Source: Hellea sp.
Lineage (GTDB): Bacteria > Pseudomonadota > Alphaproteobacteria > Caulobacterales > Maricaulaceae
Direction of reading: 5' to 3'
Assembly (NCBI GenBank): GCA_020628425.1
Contig: JAHDEZ010000002.1
Span: forward strand, 115,538 to 179,537
DNA: 64,000 bases
Shown here: positions 27,009 to 35,844 of the stretch, piece by piece
Numbering within the stretch: the first letter of the stretch is position 1
Layout: each line of letters opens with the position of its first letter
The notes under the pieces: generated by a model
What the model was told of the DNA's origin: nothing
The model's input: only the letters and a program-made list of their open reading frames with translations
Databases searched by the model: none
Program-made: the position numbers and the translations under genes

Positions 27009-27392
27009 ATGACAAAAGTAAAAAAACCCTCCGAGGCGGAAACGGCGATACTTCGGGTCTTGTGGCAGGAGCAGCCCTGTACCGTTAAAACCATACACGA
27101 AATTATAAGTCAGTCCAAAGATGTAGGCTATACAACGACGCTGAAACAGGTTCAGCGCCTGTTGGATAAAGGCCTGCTCGCCCGAGAGCCCGGCCCGGGA
27201 AAGTCTTATTTATATAGAGCGGTCAACAGCGCCGAAGACACCAAGTCCAAATTGTTCGATCGCTTTGTTGAAACCGCATTTGGAAATTCAGTTTCCGATC
27301 TGGTGATGCATGCGCTGGGCAATGGCGACCCGTCAGAGGCGGAAATCGAGCAGATACGCGCCTTTTTGGAGAAACTCGATAAAGAGAATTGA
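27009..27392 (+). CDS. BlaI/MecI/CopY-family transcriptional repressor
   Basis: Winged-helix repressor of 127 residues: ILRVLWQEQPCTVKTIHEIISQSKDVGYTTTLKQVQRLLDKGLLAREPGPGKSYLYRAV is the family DNA-binding domain, and the C-terminal half is the dimerisation domain that is cleaved after signalling by a BlaR1-type sensor. It is first in a run with an M56 sensor protease and two TonB-dependent receptors. A matching palindromic operator lies at 26981-26994. Confidence 0.93.
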   Translation: MTKVKKPSEAETAILRVLWQEQPCTVKTIHEIISQSKDVGYTTTLKQVQRLLDKGLLAREPGPGKSYLYRAVNSAEDTKSKLFDRFVETAFGNSVSDLVMHALGNGDPSEAEIEQIRAFLEKLDKEN

Positions 27393-27444
27393 TCAAGGGC
27401 ATTTGATCGACTGGCTGTGACAGGCTTGATGAGGGAGACGAGAG

Positions 27445-29559
27445 ATGGACTTAAATACAGTACACTTACTGGATAGCCTGGGTTGGGCAATAATCCATAG
27501 TTTGTGGTTAGGTGGCATGGCCGCTCTTGCTGTCTTTATATTTAGAAGCATAACGAAAGATAGCCAGGCGGCACTCCGATGCGGATTTGAGCTCATGATG
27601 TTGGCATTTTGCTTTTTCGCTTTTCTGGGCGTGTTTATTTCAAAATTCATCGGGCCAGCCGCGTCTAAACCGGTTATAATATCACTAACCGAACTCGTAA
27701 CGGCCCCTATCCCGGGAACTATAACCGGGGTCACAGATACGGGAAGTGTCATTAGCGGGTCATCGCTAACAAAATTCACACCCATTCTTGGTGTTTTATG
27801 GTGCCTTGGTTTTATCTTATTGGCGGCCCGATACAGCATTGGCTTAGCCATGACACGACGGTTAAAAACACGCGGCCTGTCTGAAGCGCCGGAAAACTGG
27901 ACAAGAAAGTTTCAAACGCTCGTTTTGAATACCGGCATCGTCCGCCACGTTTCATTACACATATCCAACCGTGTTACAGGCCCAGTCACACTTGGATTTT
28001 TCAAACCTGTTGTTCTGGTCCCGTCCAGCTTCTTTTCGGGATTGCCCGCCGATCAAATAGAGGCCATCCTTCTGCATGAAATTGCCCATATCCGTCGACA
28101 TGATTATATGATCAATCTGTTTCAAACGGCCATCAAAACCGTACTATTCTTCCACCCGGCCGTACATTATATCTGCCGCCGCATAGACGATGACCGCGAA
28201 AAAGCCTGTGACGACTTCGCTGTCAACTATACCCGCAATCCAGCTGCCTTGGCCATGGGACTGGCGAAAATCAGACTTAACCTCGACGCCCCCGACTTTG
28301 CTATGGCTGCTTCAAACAAGAATACCCCCCTAATGGGCCGTTTAATCCGCCTAACAATGCCCGAGGACACCCGACGTCGCCCCGGCCAACTATTGACATC
28401 TCTGAGTGCCATTCTCGCAGCGTCAATACTTTATTCAGCCGCCAGTGTAGAATTTGCCAATGCCAACTCGCTTCTTTCCGACGAGGTAGACAATAAAAGC
28501 AACCTTCACGTATCAGCGGAGACCAAAAATTACTGGTTTGAAGAAATCTCTCACAATGACCGAAACATTACCATCAAAGTTGTGGCGACGGGTACGCGAT
28601 GGGTTAATATTGACCAAAGCTGGTACGATATCGATAAAAATCCGGATATCCTGAACAGCGTACCTGATATGCCTGTCGCGCCTATCATGCCCCGCCCCGA
28701 GGCATTCAATTCCTATATGAAATTTGAAAAGGCCGCCAATCAATACAAAGTCAATCTCGATTACTACATTGCAACCCTGGAAAATAATGCGTGCCGCAAA
28801 TGTACCAAGGAACAACTTCACTTCGCAGAAAAACAAAGAAAAAGAGTGAGCGAGCCGCACCCTGATTTTGACCGTGACTTTCTGAACCCGGATGTCACCT
28901 CTTTGTCTGTCCCGTCCACATCTTCATCTCCGGCCCCTGCCATCCCAGCATTCACGGCACCCAAACCACAACCGATATCCTTGGATATTTCGCCGCCGGA
29001 TGCACACGTCATCCGACCTAGCTTTTCAGTAACGCCTGTCACGGAGCACAGTCCCGAAGATCTACTCACACAGGCCTTTGAAGCCGATATGGAAAAAATC
29101 GGTCACAGTTTTGACGATGCCCTTAACTCACTTGAGCAAGCGACAGAAATCTTTGCACATGACCCTTCGGCCAAAGGCGATTACGAAAACGCCAAGGACA
29201 GATTTGCCCGCGTCATTGTCGAGGCCAATAGTCACCGCCACGCCAGAACCAGACAATATGAACTTGAAATGTCGCGCCTTAGAGACCTGAGAGCTGCGTC
29301 ACCAAAACAGTCTTTAGCCCTAGGATATAGTCGGGATGTCATGGTCAATCTGAAACAGGACGGATTGATCGCCCCGGACGCTGTAAAGGCAGAGATCACC
29401 TATGTTCACGGAAATATGATTGTTGACGGCAAAGATGTCCCTCCTGATAAGGAAGGCAGCTATTGCTCGCTCAATCGAACATATAATATAGACAAGTCAG
29501 ATAATATGCGGATCAAAATCGGTCCCAACGCACTGACCTTAACAAACCATAGTCCATAA
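27445..29559 (+). CDS. M56-family sensor metalloprotease (BlaR1-like) with non-PBP sensor region
   Basis: A 704-residue membrane protein. About three N-terminal helices (11-33, 39-65, 104-124) precede the gluzincin domain with HEIAH at residues 211-215 and the downstream DDREKACDDFAV containing the third zinc-ligand Glu; a fourth helix lies near 310-330. On sensing a ligand, M56 proteins trigger loss of the cognate BlaI repressor. The C-terminal 370 residues are exported, Pro-rich (about 480-540) and Cys-containing, with no SxxK penicillin-binding motif, so beta-lactam sensing as in BlaR1 is not supported. It starts 52 bases after blaI. Confidence 0.9.
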   Translation: MDLNTVHLLDSLGWAIIHSLWLGGMAALAVFIFRSITKDSQAALRCGFELMMLAFCFFAFLGVFISKFIGPAASKPVIISLTELVTAPIPGTITGVTDTGSVISGSSLTKFTPILGVLWCLGFILLAARYSIGLAMTRRLKTRGLSEAPENWTRKFQTLVLNTGIVRHVSLHISNRVTGPVTLGFFKPVVLVPSSFFSGLPADQIEAILLHEIAHIRRHDYMINLFQTAIKTVLFFHPAVHYICRRIDDDREKACDDFAVNYTRNPAALAMGLAKIRLNLDAPDFAMAASNKNTPLMGRLIRLTMPEDTRRRPGQLLTSLSAILAASILYSAASVEFANANSLLSDEVDNKSNLHVSAETKNYWFEEISHNDRNITIKVVATGTRWVNIDQSWYDIDKNPDILNSVPDMPVAPIMPRPEAFNSYMKFEKAANQYKVNLDYYIATLENNACRKCTKEQLHFAEKQRKRVSEPHPDFDRDFLNPDVTSLSVPSTSSSPAPAIPAFTAPKPQPISLDISPPDAHVIRPSFSVTPVTEHSPEDLLTQAFEADMEKIGHSFDDALNSLEQATEIFAHDPSAKGDYENAKDRFARVIVEANSHRHARTRQYELEMSRLRDLRAASPKQSLALGYSRDVMVNLKQDGLIAPDAVKAEITYVHGNMIVDGKDVPPDKEGSYCSLNRTYNIDKSDNMRIKIGPNALTLTNHSP

Positions 29560-29571
29560 ACAGAGACGCAC

Positions 29572-31698
29572 ATGACAACAGGATTCAAGACGCCGCTTTT
29601 GACGGCCCTGATATCCCTCACCCTGATATCGGGGGTGAGCCAGGCTCAAGATGATGAGAGCAGCTCTGCCCTTAGAACATTTCAACCGGATTATTTCACC
29701 CAATTTGCTCCGCAAAACGCTTTTGACATGGTCCGGCGAGTTCCCGGCTTTCAGACCCGTGGCGGCAATAATGCCCGCGGACTGGGGCAAGGCGGTGCCA
29801 ATGTATTGGTCAATGGCAATCAAATCGTCGGTAAAGGTGGCGATCCTTTTGCTCAAGTCGGCCGTATCCCAGCTGCAAATGTAGTCCGAATAGAAATACT
29901 GGATGGCACGAATCTGGACATTCCAGGTCTGACTGGCCAGGTCGTCAATGTGGTTACAAAAGCCAGCGAGGGCATATCCGGCTCCTGGGAATGGTCGCCA
30001 GAGTGGCGCAAAATTCAGGAACCCATGTTGCTGCGCGGCAATGTAAAAGTTTCAGGCGAAACCGGTAATCTTGCTTATGCGGCAGAGCTCCGGGCAAGGG
30101 GTTTTCGCGGTGGGGTTGAGGGGCCCGAAACCCGCCGAAATGCCGATGGCAGTATTTATGAGAACCGTGATTTCCGGCTTCGCGCCAATGGCAACTCCCC
30201 GGGTGGAACCGTTAATCTGACCTGGAAACCCAAAGAGGATCATATTGGAAACCTGAATTTCGAATACAACGAATTTAAGTTAAGACGGCGCAATTCCTAT
30301 GTCCGCGATGCCGTCGGAGACTTTGTCGCTGCCCCTCCAGACGGAGTTAATAACGGCGTTGATGGAAGCGAGCGATTTTTATTCAGCGAAGACGAGTGGA
30401 ATGGTAAGGTTGATGGTGATTTTGAATTTCCGTTTTGGGACGGTAAATTGAAAGTCATCGGATATTACAGGGAAGAACACTCCCCTACTTTGGCTCGCTT
30501 TTTTGACTACGATGCCAATGCGGATCTTGTTAGTCAGACTGAATTTGACCAGATCGCGGATGAAGGCGAAGCCATATTTAAAACCGAATATAGCTGGTCA
30601 CGAAAAGAAGGCCGTGATTGGCAGGTCTCGCTGGAAGGTGCCTATAATTTCCTGGATATTGAAAATCAGTTTTTTGATATTCTGGATAGCACTAACAATA
30701 GCGATCGTAATGTCCTCGCAATTGATGAGAACAGGGCAGAAGGTTTTTTGACCCATTCCCGTAAGCTCGGCGAGAAGTGGTCGGCTCAGGCGTCTATCGG
30801 TGCCGAGTACTCTGAACTTACAGCTGGCGGACAAACCCGCAGCTTTACCAGGCCAAAAGGCTTCGTTTCAGCGACCTATACAAAGGATGATTCCCTGAAC
30901 ATTACGGCCAAAGTTGAACGCCAGGTTGGTCAACTCAACTTTTTCGATTTCAGTTCCTCTGTCTCGCTTCAGGAAGATGTTGGAGACCGCGGAACCAATC
31001 TTGATCTGGTGCCCGAGCAAGCATGGGGCGGAGAGATTAATCTCAACAAAACGTTCAAAGACGGTCATACGCTGGAAATTCAGGCCCATGGCCGACTTGT
31101 GGAAGACATTGTGGATTCTATCCCTTTGGACATTGATGAGCTGGATGCGCAGGGCAATGTCATCGGCACGATTTACACAACAGGGGTGGGCAATATCGGC
31201 TCCGGCGAACAAGGTGGTGTCCATATAAATGCCACCATAAAAGGCAAGCCATTTGGCTTTGACGGTGTGGAAATCCGCACTGGAGCTGCCTGGCACGGGT
31301 CTTCAGTGACCGACCCAATAACCGGTGAAACCCGTCAGTTTAGCGGCCAGAACATGTTTGATGGGAATTTCAGTCTGCGCCACGATATACCGAATACGGA
31401 CTGGGCCTGGGGATTTTTTATAGAAACGTCGGAACGAGGCTCCAATTATAGCCCTTTCACAATTTCGCGTTTTGATATGCGTCCTGGATGGAACGAAATT
31501 TTCATTGAGCACAAGGATATTCTTGGCATGAAAGTCCAATTAGAACTTGGCGCTTTCATCAAGACCCATGAAACACTGGACCGGCGTATTTTCACGCAAA
31601 GACGAGACCTGGCTGGAGCAACAATAAGCCGGATCGAAAACCGAAGACAGAATTTTCGCGGACCATTCCTACAGCTACAGGTCAGCGATACATTTTAA
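29572..31698 (+). CDS. TonB-dependent outer-membrane receptor 1
   Basis: Outer-membrane beta-barrel with plug domain, 708 residues. The signal peptide ends near SQAQ. The plug (about 30-130) has the TonB-plug pattern: FDMVRRVPGFQ, GANVLVNGNQIVGKG, NVVRIEILDG. The barrel is rich in alternating aromatic/charged strands and ends in Phe (VSDTF), the Omp insertion signal. It follows the M56 gene by 12 bases and is a tandem duplicate of the next gene. The ligand is unknown. Confidence 0.85.
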   Translation: MTTGFKTPLLTALISLTLISGVSQAQDDESSSALRTFQPDYFTQFAPQNAFDMVRRVPGFQTRGGNNARGLGQGGANVLVNGNQIVGKGGDPFAQVGRIPAANVVRIEILDGTNLDIPGLTGQVVNVVTKASEGISGSWEWSPEWRKIQEPMLLRGNVKVSGETGNLAYAAELRARGFRGGVEGPETRRNADGSIYENRDFRLRANGNSPGGTVNLTWKPKEDHIGNLNFEYNEFKLRRRNSYVRDAVGDFVAAPPDGVNNGVDGSERFLFSEDEWNGKVDGDFEFPFWDGKLKVIGYYREEHSPTLARFFDYDANADLVSQTEFDQIADEGEAIFKTEYSWSRKEGRDWQVSLEGAYNFLDIENQFFDILDSTNNSDRNVLAIDENRAEGFLTHSRKLGEKWSAQASIGAEYSELTAGGQTRSFTRPKGFVSATYTKDDSLNITAKVERQVGQLNFFDFSSSVSLQEDVGDRGTNLDLVPEQAWGGEINLNKTFKDGHTLEIQAHGRLVEDIVDSIPLDIDELDAQGNVIGTIYTTGVGNIGSGEQGGVHINATIKGKPFGFDGVEIRTGAAWHGSSVTDPITGETRQFSGQNMFDGNFSLRHDIPNTDWAWGFFIETSERGSNYSPFTISRFDMRPGWNEIFIEHKDILGMKVQLELGAFIKTHETLDRRIFTQRRDLAGATISRIENRRQNFRGPFLQLQVSDTF

Positions 31699-31728
31699 TA
31701 AAACGACTTTCTAACAAAGAGAGAAACC

Positions 31729-33783
31729 ATGACTGCGAAACCACTAAAACCGCGACTTGCGGTAACGATATTGCTCACCCTGATAACAGGGGTTTCATCC
31801 TACGCACTGGAAACAGAGGACAGCTCCGCATTGAGGAGTTTCGAGCCCGCTTATTTTACTCAATTCGCGCCGAGAACGGCTCTGGACATGTTGCAGCGCG
31901 TACCAGGCTTCCAATTGCAAGGCGGCAATACGGACCGGGGGTTGGGTCAAGGCGGTGCCAATGTGCTTTTAAACGGTCAGCAAATAACAGGTAAAGGCGA
32001 AGATGCCTTCGCTCAGGTCGGTCGGGTCAACGCCAAGAACGTCGTCAGGATTGACATTGTCGACGGTGGCACGCTTGATATTCCCGGACTATCGGGTCAG
32101 GTCGCTAATGTGATAACCAAGGAAACGGGAATTTCCGGCACATGGCAATGGCAGCCGGAATGGCGAACAGATCTCAAGGCCAATTTGCTCCCGGGGCGGG
32201 TGACGGTTTCTGGTGAACAGGGCAATCTATCCTATTCAGCGGAATTAAAGAACAATGCCTTTCGCAACGGACATTGGGGTCCGGAAACCCAAACCGATGG
32301 TGACGGGAATGTTCTTCGCATCCTGGATGAAAAAGGACAGTATTTCGGCGATAATCCAGGTGCATCCGTCAATTTGACCTGGAAACCCAGAGAAAGACAT
32401 ACGGGCAATCTTAATCTCGAATTCAACCAGTTCAATTTCAACCGAACCCAAACCTCTATCATTAACCCCGTCACCAATAGTGACCTCACCGGCGAAGAAC
32501 TTTTTAAATTCTCAGAAGACGAGTGGAATGCCAAAGTGGACGGCAATTACGAACTTCCCTTTTTAGACGGCAAGCTAAAACTCATTGGTTATTACAGAGG
32601 CGAACGCTCGCAGACATTTGCCCGTTTTCGAAAGTTTGCCTTAAATGCCGAACTTGAAAATCATACAGAGTATCACCAAACGGCCGATGAAGCCGAACTC
32701 ATCGCGCGCGGTGAATATAGCTGGTCCCCATCCGCAGGACGGGATTGGCAATTAGCAACCGAAGGCGCCTTCAATTATCTTGATATTGGCGCCCGGTTTT
32801 TTGACTTCACAAATAATAGGCAATTTCCAAGCGGTTCCCGGGTTGAGGAATTACGTTCCGAAGCCACCTTGACCCATACACGGGCGATTTCGCCTAAACT
32901 CAGCGCTCAGATATCACTGGGTGGTGAATACTCAGAAATTTCGCAAGGGCTAAAAGTTCGCGAATTTATACGCCCAAAAGGATTTGTCTCGGCCACCTAT
33001 AAACCCGAGGATAATTTTTCCATCCGGGCCAAGATCGAACGTGAAGTCGGGCAGCTTAATTTCTTTGACTTTATCGACGCTGTGAGTCTGGAAGACAATC
33101 TGAATTCCGTTGGCAATGACAATCTCGTTCCCAGCCAGAGCTGGTTGGGCGAATTGGAGTTTGACCGGCAATTCACGGGCGGTCATTCCTTGAAGCTAAG
33201 AGTCTATGGGTCAAAAATTTCTGACCTTGTGGACCGCATTCCGCTATTGGACGAAAACGGATTTATCGTCGGAGACGCCGTCGGCAATATAGATAGCGCG
33301 GAACGCTATGGGGCAGAGTTAAATGCCACCCTGAAAGGTGACGCATTAGGGCTCAAAGGCATGGAGCTTAGCAGCCAGATTCACCTGCGAAACTCATCCG
33401 TTCGCGATCCACTTGAAGGATTTAACAGGCGCCTAAACGGAGATCTTGAAAGTTTCTGGAATATCAGTTTTCGGCATGACATTCCCGAAACTGATCTCGC
33501 ATGGGGATTTTATACGGACCAGCGCCTTCAAGCCCCCGTTTACCGGCTCAATACATATAACCAGTTTACCTTTGATGGTCCCTGGGCGCATGTCTTTGTC
33601 GAGCACAAAGATATATTGGGGATGAAGGTGAATGCGAGCCTGCGCAATCTGTTTGATGCCAGTGATGATTTCGAACGCATCATATATGATGGCCCACGCG
33701 GAACCGGTGATATCTTACGGGTCGAAAAACAGGACCGGGAATTTGATCTGTTCTTCCGCCTCACCTTTAGCGGAACGTTTTAG
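31729..33783 (+). CDS. TonB-dependent outer-membrane receptor 2
   Basis: A 684-residue receptor paralogous to its upstream neighbour along its whole length; the first 100 mature residues are nearly superimposable (SSALRSFEPAYFTQFAP, GLGQGGANVL, LDIPGL). Signal peptide, plug with RVPGFQ, barrel, terminal Phe (SGTF). It is probably the last gene of the blaI operon and converges on gshA with a 3-base gap and no visible terminator. Confidence 0.85.
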   Translation: MTAKPLKPRLAVTILLTLITGVSSYALETEDSSALRSFEPAYFTQFAPRTALDMLQRVPGFQLQGGNTDRGLGQGGANVLLNGQQITGKGEDAFAQVGRVNAKNVVRIDIVDGGTLDIPGLSGQVANVITKETGISGTWQWQPEWRTDLKANLLPGRVTVSGEQGNLSYSAELKNNAFRNGHWGPETQTDGDGNVLRILDEKGQYFGDNPGASVNLTWKPRERHTGNLNLEFNQFNFNRTQTSIINPVTNSDLTGEELFKFSEDEWNAKVDGNYELPFLDGKLKLIGYYRGERSQTFARFRKFALNAELENHTEYHQTADEAELIARGEYSWSPSAGRDWQLATEGAFNYLDIGARFFDFTNNRQFPSGSRVEELRSEATLTHTRAISPKLSAQISLGGEYSEISQGLKVREFIRPKGFVSATYKPEDNFSIRAKIEREVGQLNFFDFIDAVSLEDNLNSVGNDNLVPSQSWLGELEFDRQFTGGHSLKLRVYGSKISDLVDRIPLLDENGFIVGDAVGNIDSAERYGAELNATLKGDALGLKGMELSSQIHLRNSSVRDPLEGFNRRLNGDLESFWNISFRHDIPETDLAWGFYTDQRLQAPVYRLNTYNQFTFDGPWAHVFVEHKDILGMKVNASLRNLFDASDDFERIIYDGPRGTGDILRVEKQDREFDLFFRLTFSGTF

Positions 33784-33786
33784 ACG

Positions 33787-35136
33787 CTAATAGGCGCAGT
33801 CGTCATAAGCGCGCAGGATATTGCCGTTCCAATCACCATTGAATTTTTCGATGAGTAAGTCCGCATTGGATTTGCCTGTGCGGGCAAATTCATCCAGCGG
33901 CTGAAGGAACAGGCTTTCGCTTTCACCATGCCCATTCAGGCATCCGCGGGCTTTCAGGCCTTCTCGGGAAATCGTCAGGGCAATCTTGGCCAGATCCTGA
34001 ATGGTCTGGTTTCTAAACGGCGTTTGCAGGCCCAGTTTAGGGACATCTTGCCTGAGCTGTTGTCTCTCCGCCTCGGTCCAGTCTTTGACCAAATCCCAGG
34101 CCGTGTCCAGCGCAGCTTCATCATACAGAAGCCCGACCCAGAAAGCCGGTAAGGCACAAAGTTCAGCCCAGGGACCTGTATCTGCGCCGCGCATCTCAAG
34201 GAAGGTTTTCAGGCGCACTTCCGGGAAAATGGTCGAGAGATGATCATCGAAATCACTGATGGTTGGCTTCTCGCCCGGAACAACATCCAGCTTACCGTCC
34301 AGGAAATCGCGGAAGGATTTACCAGACGCATCCAGATAATCACCGTTGCGGTAGACAAAATACATGGGCACATCGAGGGCATAATCCACATATTGCTCAA
34401 AACCGAAACCTTCTTCAAAGGCGAAAGGCAGCATGCCCGTACGGTCCGCGTCCGTGTCTAGCCAGACCCGTGATCGGTAGGATTTATAGCCATTGAGCTC
34501 TCCCTCGAGGAATGGGGAGTTCGCAAACAACGCCGTTGCGATTGGTTGCAATGCTAGACTCACCCGGAGCTTTTTGACCATATCGGCCTCAGAGCCGAAA
34601 TCCAGATTGGTCTGAACCGTGCAGGTTCTGAACATCATTTCCAGACCGTGCGTGCCCACTTTAGGCATATAATTCATCATAATTCCATAGCGGCCCTTGG
34701 GCATAATGGGCACATCGGCGAGTTTCGTATCGGGTCGAAACCCTAGGGAGATAAAACCAGCACCGATTTCTTCATTGACCTCTTGGACCTCGCGCAAATG
34801 TTTATTCACTTCAGCGCAAGTTTGATGGACATTTTCCAGAGGCGCGCCAGAAAGCTCAAGCTGTCCGCCCGGCTCCAGAGAAACAGAGGCATCGTCCCGT
34901 TTTAAGGCGATAACATTTTCACCCTCGTAGACGGGTTCCCAATCAAAGCGCTGTAATTTTTCTAATATGGTCTGAATGCCGCCAGTATATGGAATCGGTG
35001 TTTTTTTCTCGAGGCAGAAGCCAATTTTTTCATGCTCTGTCCCGATACGCCAATCTGCCTTGGGCTTGGAACCGCCGGCCAATCGCTCGATCATTTGCGC
35101 TTTATTCTCTATGACAGGAGAAGGTATTTTGGCCAT
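33787..35136 (-). CDS. gshA: Glutamate-cysteine ligase (alphaproteobacterial/plant type)
   Basis: Forms gamma-glutamylcysteine, the first step of glutathione synthesis. The 449 residues fit the GCS2/plant-type class: RIGTEHEKIGF near residue 30 (ATP/Glu site), LEPGGQLELSGAP, YMPKVGTHGLEMMFRTCTVQTNLDF and SYRSRVWLDTDADRTGMLPFAFE. The glutathione S-transferase at 62.5 kb and the oxidative-stress genes fit a glutathione-based thiol system. Confidence 0.95.
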   Translation of the reverse strand: MAKIPSPVIENKAQMIERLAGGSKPKADWRIGTEHEKIGFCLEKKTPIPYTGGIQTILEKLQRFDWEPVYEGENVIALKRDDASVSLEPGGQLELSGAPLENVHQTCAEVNKHLREVQEVNEEIGAGFISLGFRPDTKLADVPIMPKGRYGIMMNYMPKVGTHGLEMMFRTCTVQTNLDFGSEADMVKKLRVSLALQPIATALFANSPFLEGELNGYKSYRSRVWLDTDADRTGMLPFAFEEGFGFEQYVDYALDVPMYFVYRNGDYLDASGKSFRDFLDGKLDVVPGEKPTISDFDDHLSTIFPEVRLKTFLEMRGADTGPWAELCALPAFWVGLLYDEAALDTAWDLVKDWTEAERQQLRQDVPKLGLQTPFRNQTIQDLAKIALTISREGLKARGCLNGHGESESLFLQPLDEFARTGKSNADLLIEKFNGDWNGNILRAYDDCAY

Positions 35137-35348
35137 GGCCTAATTCTCTAATTATTGGTGCGATCTATTTAGATATGTCTGCCCCGACCCGCAAGCCCAT
35201 TACAGATTTTGTCCCGTTTGTCGCCTATTCATTTATTTAAAAAGATAACAAAACTGTGTAGCCCTGTGAGGCGATTGTGCAAAACAACCCGATGATTCTG
35301 ATTTATGAAAACGCTGACTACCGCACCAGACAAATCAGGAGATCACCC

Positions 35349-35810
35349 ATGAAAATTAAGACAACTCTTATTATGACAGCCGCCGCCTTTATGATGACAG
35401 CCGTGCCAGCGCAGGCTCAAACCTACGGAAGCGGGAACAACTATGGTACCGGCAACAGCTATACGAAAAAGACTGATCAAAAAACCAAGCAACAGCAGGC
35501 TCAGGAAAACGCGCTACGCGAAGCCCAAGAAATGAAAATGAAAGCCGAACAGGAACTTAAGGCCAAAGAAGATTCCATGATGGCCAAGGAAGACGCTATG
35601 ATGACCAAAGAAGATGCCATGATGGCTAAAGAAGACGCTATGTTGGCCAAAGAAGAGACCATGAAGAAAGAAGACGACGTCATGATGATAAAAGAGGAAA
35701 AAACTTATGGTTCCGGTACAATGGGCAAGCCAACCAATTGCCCGGCCAATACCAAGCCTATGGATGACGGCACTTGTATGCTGAGCAGCGGAAGTCTCCC
35801 TGGAACATAG
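35349..35810 (+). CDS. Secreted protein with Met-rich seven-residue repeats
   Basis: A 153-residue exported protein not recognised as any family. A signal peptide ends at AQA (about residue 24), then comes a Gly/Tyr/Asn segment (YGSGNNYGTGNSY), a Gln/Lys-rich helix, and five to six copies of a seven-residue unit (AKEDAMM and variants; bases 35562-35687), then a tail with two Cys. The heptad spacing predicts an amphipathic helix or coiled coil with Met pairs on one face. ATG 35349 follows AGGAG; a longer frame upstream would spoil the signal peptide. The following gene starts 34 bases later. Confidence 0.7.
   Translation: MKIKTTLIMTAAAFMMTAVPAQAQTYGSGNNYGTGNSYTKKTDQKTKQQQAQENALREAQEMKMKAEQELKAKEDSMMAKEDAMMTKEDAMMAKEDAMLAKEETMKKEDDVMMIKEEKTYGSGTMGKPTNCPANTKPMDDGTCMLSSGSLPGT
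35562..35687 (+). repeat. 21-base in-frame tandem repeat
   Basis: Six 21-base units (units start at 35562, 35583, 35604, 35625, 35646 and a degenerate one at 35667), encoding A/T-K-E-D-x-M-M. The central units differ mostly by third-position changes, consistent with expansion followed by selection on the protein. Confidence 0.75.
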
Positions 35811-35844
35811 ATCCAAATATCCAGCCACGAGGCTGATTATAGGG

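Noticed and set aside
27009-29559. Beta-lactam resistance regulator pair
   Set aside because: There is no beta-lactamase or PBP gene near, and the M56 protein has no penicillin-binding sensor domain (no SxxK, SxN or KTG set).
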